This document shows positions 26,067 through 32,090 of a DNA stretch of 32,090 nt, piece after piece; position 1 is the stretch's first letter, and the number at the start of each line of letters is the position of its first letter. The stretch spans positions 1 to 32,090 of the forward strand of contig JAFGJF010000386.1 of the NCBI GenBank assembly GCA_016929205.1, read 5' to 3'. Source of the DNA: Anaerolineae bacterium (lineage in GTDB: Bacteria > Chloroflexota > Anaerolineae > JAFGEY01). The notes under the pieces were generated by a model. That model did no database searches and was not told where the DNA came from. It saw nothing but the letters and a program-made list of their open reading frames with translations. The position numbers and the translations under genes were made by a program.

Positions 26067-26991
26067 TGCACGTTCGGTCAAACATGTTTCCATTGGTACA
26101 GATCAGATTGGCCAAAGCCAGCGAGAAAACACGAGCCATTGGCGGATCTGAGCGCGACGTGAGCACAATTGGCACACGTGCACCCATCACCATACCGGCT
26201 ACCTGAGCGTTGGCCAGGTATTGCAAATTCTTGTACAGAATATTGCCTGCGTCCAGGTCGGGAGCGAGAAAGATGTCGCCGTCACCGGAAACCGGGCTCT
26301 CAATGCCTTTCTCGCGTGCCGCCTCGGCCGAAATCGCATTGTCGAATGCCAGGGGCCCGTCGACGATCGCGTTCTTGATCTGGTTACGATCGGCCATTGT
26401 GTGCAAACACGCTGCGTCTATCGTGGAAGGAATATCGGGGTTGACCGTCTCGACCGCCGACAGAGCAGCCACTTTGGGGCGTTCTACACCCAACTGGCGG
26501 AACATATCGACTGCGTTTTGAATGATCGCTGCTTTTTGCAGCAACGTCGGGTGAATGTTGATTGCCGCATCGGTAATCCCCAACAGCTTGTGATACATGG
26601 GTACTTGCATCACGAAAACGTGGCTCAGCAGACGAGCGGTACGCAAACCACTTTGTTTGTTCAACACAGCATGCAAAAAATCGCTGGTGTGCAAATGTCC
26701 CTTCATCACAATATCTGCTTCGCCTTGCCGAACCAATTCTACCCCGAGCGGTGCCGCGTCTTCTTGGCTAGAGGTATGAACGACACGTACGTTATCAAGC
26801 GAATAACCTATCCCGGACGCCAGCGCACGAATCTGGGTTTCGTCTCCCACTAACAAAGGTTCAATCAATCCCTGGTCCTGGGCTTTCCTGATCGAGTTTA
26901 GAACCAACTCGTTTTCCGCCGCGATGACCGCAACGCGCCTGGGACCGCCTTTTTGCGCCCCAGAGACCAACTCTTGTAATTTAGCAAACAT
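26062..26991 (-). CDS. ptb: second phosphate butyryltransferase-like (Ptb) enzyme
   Basis: This 309-aa paralogue of the 16138-17037 protein shares the same blocks: VGDETQIRALASG, ADIVMKGHLHTSDFLHAVLNKQSGLRTARLLSHVF, ITDAAINIHPTLLQKAAIIQNAV, MADRNQIKNAIVDGPLAFDNAIS and AGNILYKNLQYLANAQVAGMVMGARVPIVLTSRSD. It probably makes acyl-phosphate from acyl-CoA. ATG 26991 is chosen because GAGAGGA lies at normal spacing and because homology starts there; an in-frame TTG seven codons earlier is less well placed. Promoter-like boxes lie about 50 bases upstream. Neighbours secA and the polysaccharide-related gene do not explain its substrate. Substrate preference versus the other paralogue is not visible. 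Confidence 0.85.
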   Translation of the reverse strand: MFAKLQELVSGAQKGGPRRVAVIAAENELVLNSIRKAQDQGLIEPLLVGDETQIRALASGIGYSLDNVRVVHTSSQEDAAPLGVELVRQGEADIVMKGHLHTSDFLHAVLNKQSGLRTARLLSHVFVMQVPMYHKLLGITDAAINIHPTLLQKAAIIQNAVDMFRQLGVERPKVAALSAVETVNPDIPSTIDAACLHTMADRNQIKNAIVDGPLAFDNAISAEAAREKGIESPVSGDGDIFLAPDLDAGNILYKNLQYLANAQVAGMVMGARVPIVLTSRSDPPMARVFSLALANLICTNGNMFDRTCT

Positions 26992-27037
26992 CGCATTTCC
27001 TCTCCATGTCAACGTCTGGCGTTTTTTCCACGCTCCT

Positions 27038-27066
27038 ATTATAGCAGGATCGTCCTAGTTTGTCCA
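27038..27066 (-). promoter_or_regulatory. promoter for ptb-like/secA operon
   Basis: On the - strand TGGACA (27066-27061) and TATAAT (27043-27038) are separated by 17 bases. The -10 box contains the TAA stop codon of the upstream gene. It lies about 50 bases before the ptb-like start and could serve secA as well. Confidence 0.75.
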
Positions 27067-29669
27067 CGAAACAAATCGGATCGAACCGTACCCATGATCA
27101 GGGCAAAACTCCATGCCAGATCACTCAGAAAATATCCGCTGTCTACCAATCCGTGCGCCAACGCAGCGACCAAGCCTGCCAATAACCCGATGCGAGTTGC
27201 TCGAGAGAGTGTGTCGCTCCTGACGGTTTGCACCAAACCAATCCCAACCAACACGATCAGGATCATTGCTCCCGGCACCCCCAACTGCACAGCCACATCT
27301 AGCCACATATTGTGAGGGTGATATAGTAACGGTTCTGTCCACGCCTCAGCGCGCATATAACGAGGGTAGACGAATTGAAAGCCATCCAGCCCAATACCCG
27401 TCCAAAGGTGATCCGATACCATTTCCGCCGTGCTTTGCCACACAGGCAGCCGGACCTCATCCAGCAAGGAGGATGGGGCACGCTCGCCGCTTATCCCAAA
27501 CCAGGTCAGCGCCAGTATAGCAAGCCCGGCGCCGACCATCCACCACCGCAAGTGGTGTCGATATTGCCAGCCAACGACCAACAGCGCGGCAGGGATCGCC
27601 AGCATCCACGCACCCCGTGATAAAGTCAAATATAACCCAATGCCTAGGACAAGCATCGCCACGCTGGACCAGATCCGCTTACGCCGTCCCTGATCACTGT
27701 TTAATGCCCACGCAAGGGTCAGAGGCCACATTCGCTCCAGGTAGAGCGCCAGATGATTGGGCGAATAGTACACGCTGGTCACGCGTTCCACACTGCCGGC
27801 TTGCATCAGTGCTCCCGCTAACCATTGCCCGATACCGATCGAGGCAACAACCAGGCCCGATGCCACCCATGTCACCAAGACAGATTTCTTTTCCTTTTCA
27901 AATTCCAAGATCGCATACAGCAGCGCCGGTCCCAACATGTTGAGCCGCCACGCACGCCAGGCAAGTACCGGGTCGGGCGCTGAGGGGATCGACATCAGCG
28001 CACTCAGCACCCACACGGCCCACATCAGGTCAAGCATCGTCCATTTTTTTTCTGCCGTGAACACGGCCATCCCGTGCCGCACGATCAAGCTGACAAGGGC
28101 CAACAACAACAACATTTCGGCTGGAACAATCCGCCATCGGCCGATCGGTTTGACCAGGTAAAAAAAGGGGATGCCAAAAACTGCACTCAAAAGTGCCCAA
28201 CGCGGATGGACACAAAATACGCCAACCGCTCCGGCACAGGCGAGTAAAACCCACTCGAGCGTTGGCACGAGGGCATAGATCACAATCAGTATTGCCAGGA
28301 TGCCCAGATGGATCGCCGGGGACAACGTTTTGAATGCGCACCACAAATCCTGTGCGCCCGCGCGCCACCCTGCACCAAACCAGGGCACCACCAACCCCAA
28401 CAAGATCACAGGCAGAACAACGCTCCATGGCCATACGAACGGCCGATTGAAACCATCTTTTGCCCGATCGTCACCCTCGTGCATCGCTGCCCCGCTATGT
28501 GCCAATCCATCCAGCACGCCATACAAGGGCGTGGCGGTCCCATTGCTGTCGCGCAACGCAAAGCTCCATTTTGGATCGCCTGGCGGCACGTTGGGCTGGT
28601 AACTCGCCCAGCACATCGGTCCCAACCATGGCCATTCAACGCGTGCGCGCGATACAGCGCCTATAATGCGCGGCGTTTGTATCACGATCTCATCGCCCCC
28701 CCAAGGCATAGGAGCGTCTTGCCCGTCTGTCGGCAGCACATTCCATCCCCATTCCACAGCCCAGATTGGTTTGTGTGCGTCGTTCAAGTCGTGCATCAAC
28801 TCACGTACAGCAATCGTTCGCGAAAAGTTGAGTACGTCCGGATCCACCCGCCGATCTTCCGGCCCTGACCAAAATCCATACGGTTTGACAGCCAGGATAT
28901 CAAAAAAACGTCCCCCTCCGGCGGCGTACACCTGGCGCAAAAAGAACAGATCGTTCAGATTATCCGGCCCTGGAGCCTGAGTCGGCGCCAAACCGCCGCC
29001 CAGCACCCATGCTGTGGCGTCGGCAGCGTGGACAGCCGGGTATGCCGCCTCGAGCATTACCGCATAGGCGCACGGCGCAACGTGTCCGCCGCCCCAATAG
29101 CGGCTCAAGTTAGGTTCGTCCCACACCTGGTAGTGGTCGATCACATCGCCATAGCGGGCGGCAAACGCTGATACAAAGCGCGCATACGCAGCCTGGTCAT
29201 AAGGCGGCACACACGGCAATGGAAATCCGTCCTGCCGCGCAGCCCAGGCTGGTGGGCGATCGAGCACGGCAATCAATCCTAGGTCGTGTCCTCGCACCGC
29301 ATCGATGATCGCATCCCACCGCACCCAATCATAGTCGCCTGGCTGAGGTTCGATCGCCTGCCATACAAAGTGCTGTCTAAGCCAGTACACATCGAGTGCG
29401 AGCAAGTCCCGCACCACTACATCCAGTTCTGCGAGATCGTACTGCTCCAACTCGACGTTGACCCCTAACCGGTCTTGAACTGGCTGACCATCACCTTGCC
29501 CAACCCCGATCCGCTCGATACCTCGCTGCCAAAAGTGCCACGTGCGCCAGGCATGGCCGATCAAACAGCAAAAAGAAACCAGGCCCAAGACGTAAACGGC
29601 AACGAACACCATCCACAGCCGCCTGTCCTTAACCTGGCAAACGTATTGATCCACTATTTTTAGTCTCAA
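27039..29669 (-). CDS. glycosidase-like / O-antigen ligase-like membrane fusion protein
   Basis: This 876-aa protein begins with a membrane segment (about 20-38). A TIM-barrel glycosidase-like domain (about 65-400) resembles clan A enzymes of the GH5/GH39 kind: the acid/base Glu185 is in YQVWDEPN and the nucleophile Glu306 in IWAVEWGWN. The C-terminal half (about 415-870) has about a dozen hydrophobic segments. It has the Wzy/O-antigen ligase-type blocks YYSPNHLALYLERMWPLTLAW and YHPHNMWLDVAVQLGVPGA, with a long loop between them. Such proteins polymerise or ligate lipid-linked glycans at the outer face of the membrane. The glycosidase would face the same side, so it may trim or transfer the chain; this is inference. 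The start is uncertain (TTG 29669, or GTG 29654). Confidence 0.82.
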   Translation of the reverse strand: MRLKIVDQYVCQVKDRRLWMVFVAVYVLGLVSFCCLIGHAWRTWHFWQRGIERIGVGQGDGQPVQDRLGVNVELEQYDLAELDVVVRDLLALDVYWLRQHFVWQAIEPQPGDYDWVRWDAIIDAVRGHDLGLIAVLDRPPAWAARQDGFPLPCVPPYDQAAYARFVSAFAARYGDVIDHYQVWDEPNLSRYWGGGHVAPCAYAVMLEAAYPAVHAADATAWVLGGGLAPTQAPGPDNLNDLFFLRQVYAAGGGRFFDILAVKPYGFWSGPEDRRVDPDVLNFSRTIAVRELMHDLNDAHKPIWAVEWGWNVLPTDGQDAPMPWGGDEIVIQTPRIIGAVSRARVEWPWLGPMCWASYQPNVPPGDPKWSFALRDSNGTATPLYGVLDGLAHSGAAMHEGDDRAKDGFNRPFVWPWSVVLPVILLGLVVPWFGAGWRAGAQDLWCAFKTLSPAIHLGILAILIVIYALVPTLEWVLLACAGAVGVFCVHPRWALLSAVFGIPFFYLVKPIGRWRIVPAEMLLLLALVSLIVRHGMAVFTAEKKWTMLDLMWAVWVLSALMSIPSAPDPVLAWRAWRLNMLGPALLYAILEFEKEKKSVLVTWVASGLVVASIGIGQWLAGALMQAGSVERVTSVYYSPNHLALYLERMWPLTLAWALNSDQGRRKRIWSSVAMLVLGIGLYLTLSRGAWMLAIPAALLVVGWQYRHHLRWWMVGAGLAILALTWFGISGERAPSSLLDEVRLPVWQSTAEMVSDHLWTGIGLDGFQFVYPRYMRAEAWTEPLLYHPHNMWLDVAVQLGVPGAMILIVLVGIGLVQTVRSDTLSRATRIGLLAGLVAALAHGLVDSGYFLSDLAWSFALIMGTVRSDLFRGQTRTILL

Positions 29670-29724
29670 CCTATGCGTTGTCGGAACAGATCCTACATCA
29701 CGCGCCAGAACTCGTACTCATGCA

Positions 29725-29741
29725 AATCTGCAAGGCAGATT
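29725..29741 (-). terminator. short hairpin after the 29769-30188 gene
   Basis: AATCTGC (29725-29731) and GCAGATT (29735-29741) make a perfect 7-bp stem with a 3-base loop, 27 bases beyond the stop codon of the gene on the - strand. The following bases (TTGC) are only weakly T-rich, so termination is uncertain. Confidence 0.4.
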
Positions 29742-29768
29742 GGCGATCCAGCAAAAGAGCAGAAACCT

Positions 29769-30188
29769 CTAGGTATCGTCAATCTCTTGTTGCGGCGAAA
29801 TCACATCGACAACCTGTCCGTGGACGTCGACGACGATCTTGAACCCCATCATCCCCAACCACGGCTTCCACTGTTCCGGATCGGCGCTGCGAAACCCTTG
29901 TTCGAAATTCCTGAGCGCCATATCGATCGACGCCTTGGTGAACAGATCTTCTTTGCCCAAGAACTTGAGTACGCCATCAACGACAACATCCTCCATGCCA
30001 TCGATTTGTTCGCGCAGCAAGGCGATCACGGCACCATCCACTTGTTCCGCTTCCACGTGGCGACGAAAGTCGCCATCAGGGATCACGTAAAATGGCTCAT
30101 CGCCAACGTATTTTGTATCGACTGGCTCGCCTTGTTCATTTGAAATCAATCCGGCAAAGATCGCCTGCTTTTTTTCAGTCTCAGCCAT
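29769..30188 (-). CDS. conserved-looking protein of unknown function
   Basis: This 139-aa soluble, acidic protein is not recognised as a named family. ATG 30188 is chosen because AGGAGGAGC is just upstream; longer frames run into the promoter. The sequence is alternating helix and strand: FYVIPDGDFRRHVEAEQVDGAVIALLREQIDGMEDVVVDGVLKFLGKEDLFTKASIDMALRNFEQ then WLGMMGFKIVVDVHGQVVDV. The last strands and GMMGFKIVVDVHGQ look like a small ligand-binding or dimerisation fold. It has its own strong promoter and is divergent from the DRTGG-domain gene. Confidence 0.8.
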   Translation of the reverse strand: MAETEKKQAIFAGLISNEQGEPVDTKYVGDEPFYVIPDGDFRRHVEAEQVDGAVIALLREQIDGMEDVVVDGVLKFLGKEDLFTKASIDMALRNFEQGFRSADPEQWKPWLGMMGFKIVVDVHGQVVDVISPQQEIDDT

Positions 30189-30254
30189 ATGCTCCTCCTG
30201 ACCTTCTGGATCCAATACCAATACGTCAGGGCCTGCTTGGCAGGATCTAGAGAT

Positions 30255-30283
30255 ATGATACACATGCTGCCAAAATCTGTCAA
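30255..30283 (-). promoter_or_regulatory. strong sigma70-type promoter for 29769-30188 gene
   Basis: On the - strand TTGACA (30283-30278) and TATCAT (30260-30255) are separated by 17 bases. The 5' leader between them and the ATG carries CCTGC-TTG-GCAGG (about 30231-30243), a short hairpin that could be an operator or stabiliser. Confidence 0.8.
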
Positions 30284-30409
30284 CTTGCGTTTTTCCCATT
30301 TTGATGTAAGATACGCTCAAGCGCGTGGCATGACAACATACGCGATACGCAGAGTCTGTATACTCGATGGAGAGCATATGCGCCGCACGGGATGCCTAAA
30401 GGAGATAGA

Positions 30410-31486
30410 ATGAAAACGTTATATGTAACCTCGACACAAGATTTTGGTGGCAAGACCTCTCTCACCATTAGCCTGGGCAAACGACTGCAGCGCGACGGTC
30501 ACATCATTGGTTATATAAAGCCTCTCAGCACACGCACGCGGCAGATTGCCGGGCAAGTGGTGGATCGCGACGCCGAATTTGTATGCCAGGAATTGCAGCT
30601 GCAGGACCCGCTCCAAGATGTTATCCCGATCACGCTGACTCCTTCGCTGATCGAAGAAGCCATTCAAAAGCCGACGGTAGAACGCCAACAGTTTCAGGCT
30701 AAACTGAGCGCTGCATACGAACGCGTGTCACAAGGCAAAGACATACTTTTCCTTGAAGGCGGGCGCCATCCCCTGGAAGGAGCGTTGTTTGATCTGTCTT
30801 CCTGCCAGGTTGCAGATCTGTTGAGCGCGCAAGTACTGGTTATCGTCAAGTACGACGACCATCTTTCTGTCGACACCGCGATGGGCTTGCGCCAACTCTA
30901 TGGAGATCGTTTGCTGGGCATTGTGCTCAATGCGGTTCCTCGTATGTACATGCGCTTTGTACAAGAACAAGCCCGACCTTTCCTGGAGCAAAACAACCTG
31001 CCCGTCCTGGCTGTTCTCCCTCAGGAAAGGCTCTTGCTTGCGATCAGCGTTCAAGAACTGGTCGAGCACCTGAATGGTCAAATCATTTGTTGTCCCGAAC
31101 AGAGCAATGAACTGATCGAATACTTGATGGTCGGTGCAATGACAGCCAGCAGTGCGATCAGTTATTTCCGCCGCCGTCCCAACAAAGCCGTGATCACCGG
31201 CGGCGACCGGCACGACGTGCAACTTGCCGCACTGGAAACCTCTACACGATGCCTGATTCTGACTGGCAACCATGAACCCAGCGCCGTCGTCGTCGCTCGC
31301 GCCAAAGAGGTTGGTGTGCCGATCGTCGTCGTTGAGCCCGACACGTTGACCACGGTGCAAATCACAGAGCAGATTTTTGGCAAAACGTCGCTTCACCAGG
31401 ACAAAAAGGTAGCGCGCTTTTTCAACATTTTGCAGGAGCGTTTTGACATCGAGCGCTTTTACAATCTGGTCGGCATTCAAACGTGA
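30410..31486 (+). CDS. BioD-like P-loop / DRTGG-domain protein (Pta N-terminal-like)
   Basis: This 358-aa protein has a BioD/dethiobiotin synthetase-like P-loop domain (STQDFGGKTSLTISLGKRL, residues about 8-26; LFLEGGRHPLEG in the middle) followed by a DRTGG-like domain (about 225-335), with the motif seen as VITGGDRHDVQLAALE. The same two domains form the regulatory N-terminal half of long-form phosphotransacetylases, but the catalytic Pta half is missing, as it is in stand-alone members of this family. A regulatory or nucleotide-sensing role in acyl-phosphate metabolism is inferred. ATG 30410 has AAAGGAG upstream. It is followed by enolase. Clear promoter boxes are not seen. Confidence 0.8.
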   Translation: MKTLYVTSTQDFGGKTSLTISLGKRLQRDGHIIGYIKPLSTRTRQIAGQVVDRDAEFVCQELQLQDPLQDVIPITLTPSLIEEAIQKPTVERQQFQAKLSAAYERVSQGKDILFLEGGRHPLEGALFDLSSCQVADLLSAQVLVIVKYDDHLSVDTAMGLRQLYGDRLLGIVLNAVPRMYMRFVQEQARPFLEQNNLPVLAVLPQERLLLAISVQELVEHLNGQIICCPEQSNELIEYLMVGAMTASSAISYFRRRPNKAVITGGDRHDVQLAALETSTRCLILTGNHEPSAVVVARAKEVGVPIVVVEPDTLTTVQITEQIFGKTSLHQDKKVARFFNILQERFDIERFYNLVGIQT

Positions 31487-31492
31487 AGAATC

Positions 31493-31560
31493 AATGCGTC
31501 AGACGTCAACACGTCAGACGTCAACGCACAGGCTGGATGACGTTTGGCAAGTGACGCATT
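31493..31560. repeat. tandem 15-bp repeat flanked by 9-bp inverted arms before eno
   Basis: CGTCAGACGTCAACA (31497-31511) is repeated as CGTCAGACGTCAACG (31512-31526), 14 of 15 identical. AATGCGTCA (31493-31501) and TGACGCATT (31552-31560) are perfect inverted arms flanking the block. The repeat unit itself contains the palindrome GACGTC. The block lies between the DRTGG-domain gene and eno. Confidence 0.65.
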
Positions 31561-31599
31561 ACATTTCACGCATCACATTCCAAATCAAGAATGAATTAA

Positions 31600-32090
<491 letters not shown>

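Noticed and set aside
30189..30377. Longer N-terminus for the 29769-30188 gene
   Set aside because: It would cover the strong promoter at 30255-30283 and lacks an SD, whereas ATG 30188 has AGGAGG.

Overview
The window looks like a chromosomal segment of an anaerobic or facultative bacterium, most likely Chloroflexota (Anaerolineae-like). This is inferred from gene content and protein character: a tig-clpP-clpX operon, an oversized SecA, GAF-rich soluble histidine kinases, KaiC-like and DRTGG proteins, and a ferredoxin-dependent 2-oxoacid oxidoreductase subunit. No rRNA, tRNA, CRISPR array or transposase was recognised. All spaces between genes are under 300 bases.

Layout, + strand left part: a 5'-truncated alpha/beta hydrolase (1-702), a C-terminally truncated M1-peptidase-like gene (900-1817), then the protein quality-control operon tig-clpP-clpX (1899-5472) with a good promoter and terminator, then uvrA (5610-8558). 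On the - strand, converging on uvrA, lie a SpoU/TrmH methyltransferase and an unusual HIT + serine beta-lactamase-like fusion, which overlap by ATGA. A divergent + strand GAF histidine kinase (11045-12307) follows.

Middle, all - strand, read from right to left: winged-helix protein (21924), KaiC-like ATPase, two small membrane proteins, a 925-aa PAS/GAF histidine kinase, a phosphate butyryltransferase-like enzyme, an amidohydrolase, a DinB/DUF1572 protein, a P-loop ATPase, a 2x[4Fe-4S] ferredoxin and VorB (ends 12294). The first half looks like a signal-transduction module built round a KaiC-family ATPase. The second half suggests 2-oxoacid (branched-chain) oxidation to acyl-CoA and then acyl-phosphate, but the TPP-binding beta and the gamma oxidoreductase subunits are absent.

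Right part, - strand: secA (26028-22159) preceded by a second phosphate butyryltransferase paralogue, an 876-aa fusion of a glycosidase-like domain with an O-antigen ligase/polymerase-like membrane domain, and a small conserved unknown. On the + strand, divergent from it, are a BioD-like/DRTGG protein and the start of enolase (cut by the window end).

The most interesting items are the KaiC-wHTH-membrane-histidine kinase module with a 17-bp tandem repeat block in front of the kinase gene, the two domain fusions (HIT/beta-lactamase and glycosidase/O-antigen ligase), the SecA insertions, and the broken peptidase gene beside a composition change near position 1800.
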